A stretch of 23,556 nucleotides of DNA from JBBSEZ01 sp038239195. Lineage in GTDB: Bacteria; Planctomycetota; Planctomycetia; Gemmatales; Gemmataceae. The DNA is taken from the NCBI GenBank assembly GCA_038239195.1, contig JBBSEZ010000117.1, positions 1-23,556 on the forward strand, written 5' to 3'. Both the position numbers and the translations under genes were made by a program. Below, piece after piece: positions 8,026 through 15,059 of the stretch (position 1 is its first letter; every line of letters begins with the position of its first letter). Below the pieces are notes generated by a model. The model did not search any database. It was given only the letters and a program-made list of their open reading frames with translations, and was not told the origin of the DNA.

Positions 8026-8085
8026 CTTGTAGGACGGCTCTCCCGAGCCGTCCGCCGGGGGATGCTTGTTCCTGCCCCTCGCCTA
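8026..8085 (+). repeat. Dispersed palindromic intergenic repeat, copy 2
   Basis: TTGTAGGACGGCTCTCCCGA begins a perfect 9-bp hairpin (8032-8040 with 8045-8053, loop TCCC). Downstream GCTTGTTCCTGCCCCTCGCC matches the end of copy 1 (near 138-157). It lies 40 bases before the gene at 8126, upstream of it rather than after a gene, so it is probably not just a terminator. Confidence 0.55.
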
Positions 8086-8125
8086 GCACGAACGAACGAC
8101 GCGGGCACCAGGAGAGGGCAAGCGG

Positions 8126-9073
8126 ATGGGCGACCGGAGCCAGGCGGTACGCGCCCGCGGGCGGCCCGGCGGCCCGGAGAGGCAAGGGCAAATCGTCCTC
8201 GATTGTCTGTGCGGGCTGATAAGCGCACGCGCAGCCATCGGGGACGTTCGCGCCTCCTGTAGCTATTCCCTGCTGGAAGAGAGGGCCTCCCGAGAGGGCG
8301 TCAAGGGCCGACAACTGGGGGAGGCCCTTGCCAGGCTGATCGAAGACGGACTGGTTCGCACCAACGGAGACAAACAGGGCCCCGGTAAGCCCTTCTTCCT
8401 GGCGCTCGAGGGCTGGCTCCGTTGGGGCCTGTTCCGGCCGGAGGGGTATTTGCTCCTTCTGGACTCCTCCGAACACGAGGAGGCCCTGGCCAAAACGATC
8501 CAGGAAGAGGAACTGCAAGCGATGGCCCCCGACGTCGCTCGGGCGATCCGCCGGTGCCTGGCGGACAGCGCCTACAGCCCCCCTCGGGAGCTGGAAGACA
8601 AGGTGCGCGTGTTGCTGTTCCACCCGCCCCCGCCCCAACCTAGAGGAGAAGCCACCGTGGCGAAGCGAGGGAACCACAAGCCGGCCTCCTCGGCCAGCCA
8701 GGAACCGGCCCCTGGAGAGGAGAAGGGCACGAAAGAAGAGGGGGCCGAAGCGGGCAACGGCGGAGCGCTTGCCGAGAAGCCCGAGCGGACGGCGGTCCGC
8801 GAAGCGCCCGGCGAGAAGGGCAAGCCGTCGAAGAAGCGGCGAGCCCCTCCCGCGCCGGCCGACGAGCCGGCCCCCTCGGCAGCCCGGGCCCCGGCGCCCC
8901 CGAAGCCCCCCGCTCCCAGCGCGAGGACGAGCAGGGCGGGCGCGGGGGAGCAGCCAAGCCCTCTGGAAACGCTGCGCGCGGTCCGGCGCTTGAGCCGGTC
9001 GATGGGCGGGTACGACAACCTGATCGCCTACGTTCGGGAACTGAAGGCGGACCAGGAGAGCTCCGGCGAGTAA
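8126..9073 (+). CDS. Unrecognised protein with winged-helix-like N-terminus and long disordered linker
   Basis: 315 aa, no family recognised. Residues about 18-100 read like a winged-helix region: two helices, then KGRQLGEALARLIEDGLVRT as a recognition-helix and wing pattern, then GPGKPFFLALEGW. A mixed alpha/beta stretch (105-166) follows. Residues 168-277 are low-complexity, rich in Pro, Ala, Lys and Glu, and probably unfolded. A short C-terminal segment looks conserved: SPLETLRAVRRLSRSMGG followed by YDNLIAYVREL. Such a layout suits a DNA-binding protein with a tethered partner-binding tail, but this is inference. AGGAGAGGG at 8110-8118 supports the ATG start. Composition outside the linker is like the neighbours. 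The gene stands alone. Confidence 0.75.
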   Translation: MGDRSQAVRARGRPGGPERQGQIVLDCLCGLISARAAIGDVRASCSYSLLEERASREGVKGRQLGEALARLIEDGLVRTNGDKQGPGKPFFLALEGWLRWGLFRPEGYLLLLDSSEHEEALAKTIQEEELQAMAPDVARAIRRCLADSAYSPPRELEDKVRVLLFHPPPPQPRGEATVAKRGNHKPASSASQEPAPGEEKGTKEEGAEAGNGGALAEKPERTAVREAPGEKGKPSKKRRAPPAPADEPAPSAARAPAPPKPPAPSARTSRAGAGEQPSPLETLRAVRRLSRSMGGYDNLIAYVRELKADQESSGE

Positions 9074-9115
9074 ACGCTTCCCCTCAAACCGAGAAGGCGA
9101 GCGGCAGGAGTTGGT

Positions 9116-9160
9116 GTGCTGTAGGACGGCCCTCCTGGGCCTTCTTGTCCGGGCCCCTCC
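9116..9160 (+). repeat. Dispersed palindromic intergenic repeat, copy 3 (diverged)
   Basis: CTGTAGGACGGCCCTCCTGG matches the opening of copies 1 and 2. The following CTTCTTGTCCGGGCCCCTCC aligns loosely with their ends. The central hairpin is partly lost. It lies between the genes at 8126 and 9269. Confidence 0.4.
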
Positions 9161-9268
9161 GCTTTCTGTGCGCTTCGTTCCCTCCTGTGGGCCGTCCGTT
9201 CTTGCCCTGGAAAATCTGGGCCGGTCGCATTATCCTGCCGATGGGACCACACGGCAGGAGGCCGCGGC

Positions 9269-10039
9269 ATGTTCTGGCTGTTACTGGCGACGGGGTTTAC
9301 CGGGGCGCTGACGTTCGTGTACGTGGGGCACCTGGTGAAGCAGTGGCTCTGGGCAACCCCACTGATTCAGGCGCACTTCTCCCCCAAGGGCGGGTGTACC
9401 GACGCCATCGTGCGCGAACTGGCGGCCGCGCACCGCGAGGTGCTGGTGTTGGCCTACGGGTTCACGTCCCGGCCGATCGCGCAGGCGCTCGTCGATGCCA
9501 AGTTGCGCGGGGCCCACGTCGAGGTCGTGCTCGACCACAGCAACGAAATCGACGCCCACTCCGACATTCACTTCCTGATCGAGCAGGGCATCGTTCCCCT
9601 CATCGACAGCCACCACAGCATTGCCCACAACAAGGTGATGCTGATCGACGACCAGACGATCGTCACCGGCAGCTTCAACTTCACCCAGCACGCCGAGAGC
9701 TCCAACGCCGAGAACCTCCTCGTCCTGAAGCACTATCACGACCTCGCGATCCTCTACCGTCACGACTTCGAGCTCCACAAGGCGCACGCCCGCGCAGCCG
9801 AGATCAAGGTCTCTCCCGCCACGGCCGAGGAGAAGCTCGCGAAAGAACGCGAGCACCAGGGCTGGCACGCGCACGGGCACGTGGCGTCGGACCCGCCCGC
9901 CAGCGTCGAGGGGGCCGTCCTTGGCAACCTCCGCAAGGCCGCGGCCCTCGGGCTTTCCATCAAGTCCGCGGACGGGGCGGAAGAAAAGCACGGCCATCCC
10001 CACGAGAAGAAGGGCCCGCCTCCTGCCCGCGCCGCCTGA
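9269..10039 (+). CDS. Phospholipase D-like protein with one HKD motif, membrane-anchored
   Basis: 256 aa. The N-terminus (about 1-23) is hydrophobic and likely an uncleaved anchor or signal. The PLD domain covers about 32-175. It has one HxKx4D motif, H120-N-K122-x4-D127, followed by GSFNFTQHAE (134-143) and NAENLLVL, the usual order in this superfamily. Phospholipases carry two HKD motifs in one chain. Single-motif members such as the Nuc-type nucleases work as dimers, so a phosphodiesterase/nuclease role is as likely as lipid cleavage. The C-terminal ~75 residues are charged and His-rich (HAHGHV, HGHPHEKK), which might bind metal. AGGAGG at 9256-9261, 7 bases before the ATG, supports the start. 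The gene is flanked by intergenic repeats and seems to be single. Confidence 0.88.
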   Translation: MFWLLLATGFTGALTFVYVGHLVKQWLWATPLIQAHFSPKGGCTDAIVRELAAAHREVLVLAYGFTSRPIAQALVDAKLRGAHVEVVLDHSNEIDAHSDIHFLIEQGIVPLIDSHHSIAHNKVMLIDDQTIVTGSFNFTQHAESSNAENLLVLKHYHDLAILYRHDFELHKAHARAAEIKVSPATAEEKLAKEREHQGWHAHGHVASDPPASVEGAVLGNLRKAAALGLSIKSADGAEEKHGHPHEKKGPPPARAA

Positions 10040-10049
10040 CCGGAACAGA

Positions 10050-10074
10050 GCGCCCTTGCCAACCGCGAGGGCGC
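10050..10074 (+). terminator. Weak hairpin after the PLD-like gene
   Basis: GCGCCCT (10050-10056) pairs with AGGGCGC (10068-10074) around an 11-base loop, starting 10 bases past the stop. A pyrimidine-rich stretch (CCCTTCCTTCTCTCC) follows. A terminator is plausible, but the stem is only 7 bp. Confidence 0.35.
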
Positions 10075-10216
10075 GCCCTTCCTTCTCTCCGAGAAAACAG
10101 CCCGGTCTCCTCTCCAATAATCCCTGCAAGGACGCTAAGATAGGTAAGGTACGCCGGGAAGGGCCTTTGCCCCGCCCGGCGCCCTTCCGTTTCCTACCAG
10201 GCTGGGGACCGATCCG

Positions 10217-11590
10217 ATGGCAAGCGTCGTGTCGTGCGGCAGGCCGCAGAAATCGCTGCAAGGCGCGGAGCTGAAAGAGAAGCTCCAGGAGTTGCGACGC
10301 ACGGACAACTGGACCAACTGGTATTACCTGGCCCGCACCTACCTCTATCTGGCCCTCCTCATTGGCGGGGCGATCTGGTTCGACCAGTATCGCCAGGCGT
10401 CGGGTTGGTCGATCGCCTGGGACGTGCCGGTCTTCCTCCTCGCGGTCGTTCTGATCGGCGCGGGGCAGCACCAGTTGAGCGGGCTGGCCCACGAAGGATC
10501 GCACCACATCCTGTTTCGCAACCGCTACCTCAACGAGTTGACGTCCGACTGGTGCTGCCTGTTCCCGCTGTTCAGCAGCACGCACCACTACCGGCTCCAG
10601 CACATGGCGCACCACCAGTTCGTCAACGACCCCTTGCGCGACCCCGACGTCTCGCAGCTGCAAACCAGCGGCCACTGGCTGCCCTTCCCGCTGAGCAAGG
10701 GAGAGTTCCTGCGCACGCTGGTCAAACAGCTCTGGCTGCCCAACCTCGTCCGCTTCATTCTGGTCCGGGCCAAGTACAACGCCACCGGCACCGACAAGAA
10801 CCCGTACATGCGCAAGGGCTGGAAGCCGTCGAAGCTCATCGTCCGCGTCTCTCTGGCGTACCTCATCTCGCTGATCGCCCTGCTCGCGGTCCTGGTTTAT
10901 CGGGGCGATGACCTGTGGCTGGCGCTGGCCCCGGCTGGGCTGCACCTGGCCCTGATGGCTTTCTACTTCGCGATTCCCGAAAGCAAGTATCACCAGAGCC
11001 GGGTGCATCCGGTGATCTCGCAGCGCTGGATGAGCATGCTCCGCGTCACCTTCATCGCCCTGGTCTTCAACGCCCTCGCCTGGATCACGCACGTCACCGG
11101 CCAGCCCGCCGCTCTCTACTACGCGCTGTTGTGGATCGTGCCCCTGCTGACGTCGTTCTCGTTCTTCATGATCCTGCGCCAGCTCGTGCAGCACGGCAAC
11201 GGCGACCGCGGCTGGCTGACCAACACGCGCACCTTCTTCGTCCACCAGTGCATCGAGTTCGCCGTTTTCCCCATTGGCCAGGACTACCACCTGCCGCACC
11301 ACCTCTTCGCCACGGTGCCGCACTATCGGCTGCGGGCCCTCCACGAAGAGCTTCTTGGCTGCGACGACTACCGCGAGCAGGCCATCGAGGTTCACGGCTA
11401 CTTCGTCTCGCCGGAACGTCCGCCGGTCCACCCGACGGTGCTCGACGTGCTGGGCCCCGAACACGCGCCGCGGGTGTACCACGGCGTTCACATCGACAAC
11501 AGCGTGCTGGAAGATTGCAAGGTGGAGGAAAAAGACGAGATCCTGCGCGAGGGAGAACTCGAGGTGCAGCGCGAGGCCAGGGGCAAGTGA
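10217..11590 (+). CDS. Membrane fatty acid desaturase
   Basis: 457 aa. It has the three histidine clusters of the di-iron membrane desaturase/hydroxylase superfamily: HEGSHH (92-97), HHYRLQHMAHH (123-133) and HLPHH (358-362), with a further His at 326. Hydrophobic stretches around 38-56, 68-84, 208-228, 235-252, 274-291 and 298-321 fit the usual hairpins that place the His boxes on the cytoplasmic face. It should insert a double bond, or a hydroxyl, into an acyl or carotenoid-type chain using O2; the exact substrate cannot be read from the sequence. The C-terminal ~60 residues are hydrophilic. The ribosome site before the ATG is weak (GGGGA). It converges on a KAS III gene of lipid synthesis across a perfect inverted repeat. 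Confidence 0.9.
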   Translation: MASVVSCGRPQKSLQGAELKEKLQELRRTDNWTNWYYLARTYLYLALLIGGAIWFDQYRQASGWSIAWDVPVFLLAVVLIGAGQHQLSGLAHEGSHHILFRNRYLNELTSDWCCLFPLFSSTHHYRLQHMAHHQFVNDPLRDPDVSQLQTSGHWLPFPLSKGEFLRTLVKQLWLPNLVRFILVRAKYNATGTDKNPYMRKGWKPSKLIVRVSLAYLISLIALLAVLVYRGDDLWLALAPAGLHLALMAFYFAIPESKYHQSRVHPVISQRWMSMLRVTFIALVFNALAWITHVTGQPAALYYALLWIVPLLTSFSFFMILRQLVQHGNGDRGWLTNTRTFFVHQCIEFAVFPIGQDYHLPHHLFATVPHYRLRALHEELLGCDDYREQAIEVHGYFVSPERPPVHPTVLDVLGPEHAPRVYHGVHIDNSVLEDCKVEEKDEILREGELEVQREARGK

Positions 11591-11591
11591 G

Positions 11592-11646
11592 ATCGCGAAA
11601 CGTCAAGCAAGAGAGTGCGCCCCCCTCTTGCTTGACGTTTCGCGAT
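11592..11646. terminator. 22-bp perfect inverted repeat, bidirectional terminator
   Basis: Bases 11592-11613 and 11625-11646 are exact reverse complements, with an 11-base loop. The left arm begins ATCGCGAAACGTCAAG. The hairpin starts right after the desaturase stop (11588-11590) and ends 9 bases before the fabH stop, so it can serve both genes. The stem is less GC-rich than the surroundings. Confidence 0.75.
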
Positions 11647-11655
11647 TTGCCGCGC

Positions 11656-12639
11656 TCACAGCGTAATGAGGGCGCTGCCCCAGGTGAGCCCGCCGCCGAA
11701 CGCCAGCAGCAGAACCGTGCTGCCGGGGCCGGCCCGCCCGCTGCGCACCGCCTCGTCCAGGGCGATCGGCACCGACGCCGAGGCGGTGTTCCCATAACGG
11801 TCGAGGTTGGTGATCACGCGCTCCGGCGGGAAGCCCGTCTCGGCCAGCGCGACGTCGATGATGCGCTGGTTCACCTGGTGGGGGACCAGCAGGTCGATCG
11901 GCTTTCCCCTCGCCTGGCACTCGGTCATCGCGTCTTCGAGCAGCTCCGTCATGCGCTTGACGGCAAAGCGGAAGACCTCGCGGCCGCTGATCATCATGTA
12001 GGCGGGGCCCGGGCTTGCGGGCGGGTGGAAGGGGGTGTGCGCGGTCACCCCGGGCACGCGGATCAGTCCACCGCCCGTGCCGTCGGCATGGAGGCGCACC
12101 CAGCGAACGCCCCGCCCGGGCTCGTCGTCGGCGGACAGGACCACCGCCCCGGCGCCGTCGCCAAACAGGATGCAGCTTGCCCGGTCGTTGTAATCGACCA
12201 CCCGGCTGAGGATTTCGGCGCCGACGACGAGGACGTGGCGGGCGGTGCCGCTGGCGACGAACTGCTGCCCGACGGAGAGCGCGTAGAGAAAGCCCGAGCA
12301 GGCGGCCAGGACGTCGAAGGCGCCGACGGGCCTACAGCCGAGGTTGGCCTGGATGGTGCAGGCGGTGGAGGGGCAGATCAGAGCAGGCGTGGCGGTGGAG
12401 CAAACCAGGAGGTCGAGGTCGGCCGGCTCGAGCTCGGCGACGGCGAGGGCCCGGCGGGCGGCCTCGGTGCCCAGGGACGCCGCGGTCTCGTCAGGCGCGG
12501 CGATGCGCCGCTCGCGGATGCCCGTGCGCGAGCGAATCCACTCGTCGGACGTCTCGAGGAACCGAGGGAAGTCGTCGTTGCGGAGGACTTGGCGGGGGAG
12601 GCAACTGCCGGTGCCTCGAATCAACACGCTGGCGCTCAT
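11656..12639 (-). CDS. fabH: 3-oxoacyl-ACP synthase III (KAS III, FabH-like)
   Basis: 327 aa, normal length for KAS III. The Cys-His-Asn triad is present: C114 in AACSGF, H254 in LVPHQVNQRI and N284 in RYGNTASAS. The C-terminal GGGLTWGSAL is also conserved. The N-terminal RGTGSCLPRQVL and the block TSDEWIRSRTGIRERR are classic for the family. KAS III starts fatty acid synthesis by condensing acetyl-CoA (or another short acyl-CoA) with malonyl-ACP in the cytoplasm. The gene is not inside a plsX-fabD-fabG cluster, so it may be an extra copy with another primer or a role in a special lipid; FabH-like enzymes of secondary metabolism look similar. AGGTGGA upstream supports the ATG at 12639. The 255 bases before it hold no clear gene. 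Confidence 0.9.
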   Translation of the reverse strand: MSASVLIRGTGSCLPRQVLRNDDFPRFLETSDEWIRSRTGIRERRIAAPDETAASLGTEAARRALAVAELEPADLDLLVCSTATPALICPSTACTIQANLGCRPVGAFDVLAACSGFLYALSVGQQFVASGTARHVLVVGAEILSRVVDYNDRASCILFGDGAGAVVLSADDEPGRGVRWVRLHADGTGGGLIRVPGVTAHTPFHPPASPGPAYMMISGREVFRFAVKRMTELLEDAMTECQARGKPIDLLVPHQVNQRIIDVALAETGFPPERVITNLDRYGNTASASVPIALDEAVRSGRAGPGSTVLLLAFGGGLTWGSALITL

Positions 12640-12894
12640 GTTCCACCTGGGGCAATCAGCCTCCGGGGGCCTCGGATCGTCCGCAGCCTGGTGTCAGGCG
12701 CGGACTGCGGCAGTTCGGGATGGCCTTGTGGTCGAGCGGGGAGCTCGACGAGGGCGCAGTCCTTGGCCCCGCAACGATACGAAGAACTGTGAAGCATAGT
12801 CGCCAAAGTGAGGGTGTTCCAGACGCGATCGAGAAAAACAAGGATACCGGGCGGGCGCGGCGCGAGCCCTGCGGGAACAGGGAAGTTGTCCCGA

Positions 12895-13596
12895 TTACTG
12901 CCGAAGTTGCGACGTATGCAGCCAGGAAGGGTGGCCCCACGTGTCCGGCCAGCGCACCCAGGTGGGTGCGCCGGCGCCGAACCAGGCGCAACAGCCCAGC
13001 CCGGCGAGGACCAGATAGGTGGCGAGCGTCGCCCCCCACGACGGCGAGCCGAACTTGAGGGCGCTGCCGGCGAACTTGTTGAGCCGGATGCGCATGCCCA
13101 TGAAATCGACGCTGCACAACTCGTCGAGCACCAGGTGCGACAAAAAGCCGAGCATGACGCCGCCCGCAAGATAGATGCGCAGATCGACCTCGTGGCCGGG
13201 GTAGCTGAGGAAGACCAGCAGCCCGGCGATCAGCACGGCGGGGACGCTGTGGAACATGCCGCGGTGAACCGTCCAGCGCTTGAAGGTGGCCGACAGACCG
13301 TAGCGGATGAGGACGTAGAGGCAGGCCATGACGACGAGGACCTGATCGACCGGCAGGCCGTGCTCGCGGAGCCCCTGGTAGAGGAAGGCGGGCACGACGG
13401 CGGCCAGCAGACCGAAGAGCTCGCGCACGGGCACCCCGCTGTCGCTGTCGAGGTCGGGCATCAGCCCGCCCAGCGTGCAAAGGCCGGCGCCGAGAAGGGC
13501 CTGGCCCCAGTCGAGCTGGGGGCGCATCAGGGGGAGGGTGGCATAGCCGACCCCGAGGGGGGCGGCGAGCATCAGGTGTCCGCGGTAGCTGGCCAT
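12895..13596 (-). CDS. YdjM/DUF457-like inner-membrane protein (putative metal-dependent hydrolase)
   Basis: 233 aa from the preferred start at 13596 (MASYRGHL). GAGGAA lies about 6 bases upstream of it on the coding strand. A longer in-frame start at 13650 exists but adds a Pro/Arg-rich stretch without membrane character. The protein has four or five membrane spans. Polar motifs typical of the YdjM (LexA-regulated, PF04307-like) family are present: a His in YRGHLMLA, GGLMPDLDSDSG, HRGMFHSVPA, and GFLSHLVLDEL. These His/Asp residues are thought to bind metal, and hydrolase activity is predicted for the family but not proven. The gene is single, on the same strand as fabH and 255 bases upstream of it. 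Confidence 0.85.
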   Translation of the reverse strand: MASYRGHLMLAAPLGVGYATLPLMRPQLDWGQALLGAGLCTLGGLMPDLDSDSGVPVRELFGLLAAVVPAFLYQGLREHGLPVDQVLVVMACLYVLIRYGLSATFKRWTVHRGMFHSVPAVLIAGLLVFLSYPGHEVDLRIYLAGGVMLGFLSHLVLDELCSVDFMGMRIRLNKFAGSALKFGSPSWGATLATYLVLAGLGCCAWFGAGAPTWVRWPDTWGHPSWLHTSQLRQ

Positions 13597-13676
13597 CGGC
13601 GTTCCTCGGCGATGGAGGGGCGCAGGGAGCGCTGGGCATTCTCGCCGCACCCGGCCCGGGAAACAAGGTCAGGTGG

Positions 13677-13700
13677 TCCGGGCGAGCCGGCTCGCCCGGA
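13677..13700. repeat. 24-bp perfect palindrome
   Basis: The half-site TCCGGGCGAGCC is followed directly by its reverse complement, with no spacer. As DNA it is a twofold-symmetric site; as RNA it would fold poorly because there is no loop. It may be a REP-like element or an operator. Confidence 0.5.
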
Positions 13701-13793
13701 ACTTCGCTGCTTCCTCACCTCAACGCCTTCCGCCCACGGGTGAGCGAGCTCCCGGTCGAGCAGTGGCCGGAGGTCGCACCAGTCGTCCTTCGG

Positions 13794-13829
13794 GACGCTC
13801 ATCGCATCGTAGACGCTCCTCGCATCGTA
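13794..13829 (+). repeat. 18-bp tandem duplication
   Basis: GACGCTCATCGCATCGTA (13794-13811) is followed at once by GACGCTCCTCGCATCGTA (13812-13829), with one difference. A partial third unit (ACGCTC) follows. Confidence 0.65.
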
Positions 13830-13954
13830 ACGCTCAATGCCGTTCGGGCGGCAATCACCTCTTGGACTGGTACGTCGATCCCAGGCACAAGCCCCCGCCG
13901 CCTCTCATCCTACCGACCCGGCCGCGCAACCGCCCCCGAACAAGGCTCGGCCGA

Positions 13955-13992
13955 AGAGAAGGGTTGACACGGCAGAGAAGGGTTGACACGGC
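13955..13992 (+). promoter_or_regulatory. 19-bp tandem duplication carrying TTGACA
   Basis: AGAGAAGGGTTGACACGGC occurs twice in direct tandem (13955-13973 and 13974-13992). Each unit contains TTGACA, the consensus -35 hexamer, at 13964-13969 and 13983-13988. No good -10 is found 16-18 bases after either. The site is 66 bases upstream of the ATG at 14058. It may be a promoter part or a repeated regulator site. Confidence 0.35.
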
Positions 13993-14057
13993 GCCCGGGC
14001 GCGGGAGGATGGAGACGTTCGCGAATTGCGAACCGTCCTTCCTCAGGGACCACGCTC

Positions 14058-14975
14058 ATGCTCGAACTAATCAAGCCGGCGCTTCGGTCGGGAGCGGCCT
14101 CTCTCGTGCTCGCCTTGCTGGCCTTCCCCCAGACCAGGGGCGAGGAGACGAAAAGCGCCCAGCTCCCGCCCCCCCTCCCCAAAGGCCAGCGCGTTTTCAC
14201 GTGCGCCCACAGCTTTCACTACTTCGTCCCCCCCATCCTGAACGAGCTCGCCAGAGAGGCAGGGATCAAGGGACACAAGGCCGTCGGGCTTTCGGCAATC
14301 GGCGGCTCGCGCATCGTGCAGCACTGGGACGTGGCGGAGAAGAAGAACAAGGCCAAGGCCGCCCTGCGCGCCGGGGAGGTGGACGTGCTCACCCTCTCGC
14401 CCATCTACCTTCCCGACGAAGGGATCGAGAAGTTCGCCAACCTGGCCCTCGAACACAATCCGAAGGCCCGCATCACCGTTCAGGAGCTCTGGTTGCCGTT
14501 CGACGTCTACGACACCAAGACCCCGTTGAGGCCCAGGAAGGTGGACCACAACGCCCCGACCGCCGCAGAGTTGCGCGAGCGACACGCGCCGTATTTCAAG
14601 AGCATGGACGACCACGTGCGCGACCTCAACAAGAAGCTCGGCAAGGAGGCGGTGTTCGTCGTGCCGGTCGGGCAAGCGGTGATCGCCTTGCGCGAGAAGA
14701 TCATCGCCGGCCAGGCGCCCGGGCTCAAGGAGCAGCAAGACCTCTTCACCGACGACATTGGCCATGCCCACGCACCGCTGCAACTGCTGGCGGCCTACTG
14801 CCATTTCGCCGTGATCTACCGCCGCAGCCCCGTGGGCCTGCCGGTCCCCGCCGTCCTGCCGAGGGCCAAGGGCCCGCTCCGCGACGACAAGCTGAACCGC
14901 CTGCTGCAAGAGCTGGCCTGGGGCGCCGTCACGCGCCACCCGCTCAGCGGCGTCAAGGCAGAGGCGAAACGTTGA
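14058..14975 (+). CDS. Secreted protein, possibly SGNH-hydrolase-like
   Basis: 305 aa from the ATG at 14058. An in-frame TTG at 13983 would add an Arg-rich leader and is rejected because a clean signal peptide begins at 14058 (MLELIKPALRSGAASLVLAL, cleavage near TRGEE). After a Pro-rich linker the mature part starts RVFTCAHSFHYFVPPILNEL, which resembles block I of SGNH/GDSL hydrolases. GLSAIGGSRIVQHW follows as a possible second block, then GEVDVLTLSPIYLPDEGIE. The usual GDS or GNS motif is replaced by AHS, so catalysis is uncertain. Repeated AGVRAG-type pieces are absent, and there are no membrane spans. No operon partner is seen. It could also be a lipid- or sugar-binding protein of the same fold. 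Confidence 0.7.
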   Translation: MLELIKPALRSGAASLVLALLAFPQTRGEETKSAQLPPPLPKGQRVFTCAHSFHYFVPPILNELAREAGIKGHKAVGLSAIGGSRIVQHWDVAEKKNKAKAALRAGEVDVLTLSPIYLPDEGIEKFANLALEHNPKARITVQELWLPFDVYDTKTPLRPRKVDHNAPTAAELRERHAPYFKSMDDHVRDLNKKLGKEAVFVVPVGQAVIALREKIIAGQAPGLKEQQDLFTDDIGHAHAPLQLLAAYCHFAVIYRRSPVGLPVPAVLPRAKGPLRDDKLNRLLQELAWGAVTRHPLSGVKAEAKR

Positions 14976-14986
14976 CGCCGGGCGAG

Positions 14987-15014
14987 CCCCTCTCCCCGAG
15001 TACAGGGAGAGGGG
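14987..15014. terminator. Hairpin between convergent genes
   Basis: CCCCTCTCCC (14987-14996) pairs with GGGAGAGGGG (15005-15014) around an 8-base loop. It lies between the stops of the SGNH-like gene (14975) and the GH13 gene (15060). This CTCTCCC/GGGAGAG type of hairpin is common between genes in many GC-rich bacteria. Confidence 0.6.
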
Positions 15015-15059
15015 AGCAAACCCGAAACCGGGGCCCTCGCAACGCAGCCCTAAAGCGCA

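Larger units (their letters stand above)
13597..14057. other. 461-base gene-free stretch with palindrome and tandem duplications
   Basis: No convincing gene lies between the divergent YdjM-like and SGNH-like genes. The stretch holds a 24-bp palindrome and two short tandem duplications, listed separately. It must contain the promoters of both flanking genes. Confidence 0.6.

Noticed and set aside
9281..11491. 736-codon open frame on the minus strand
   Set aside because: It is antisense to the PLD-like and desaturase genes, with low-complexity Arg/Gln/Val composition and no motifs.
12640..12894. Possible small gene between fabH and the YdjM-like gene
   Set aside because: The frames here have no ribosome site and no motif. 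Only a short imperfect inverted repeat (GGACTGCG with CGCAGTCC) was seen.
13597..13650. N-terminal extension of the YdjM-like protein
   Set aside because: The 18 extra residues have no membrane character, and the internal ATG at 13596 has the better ribosome site.
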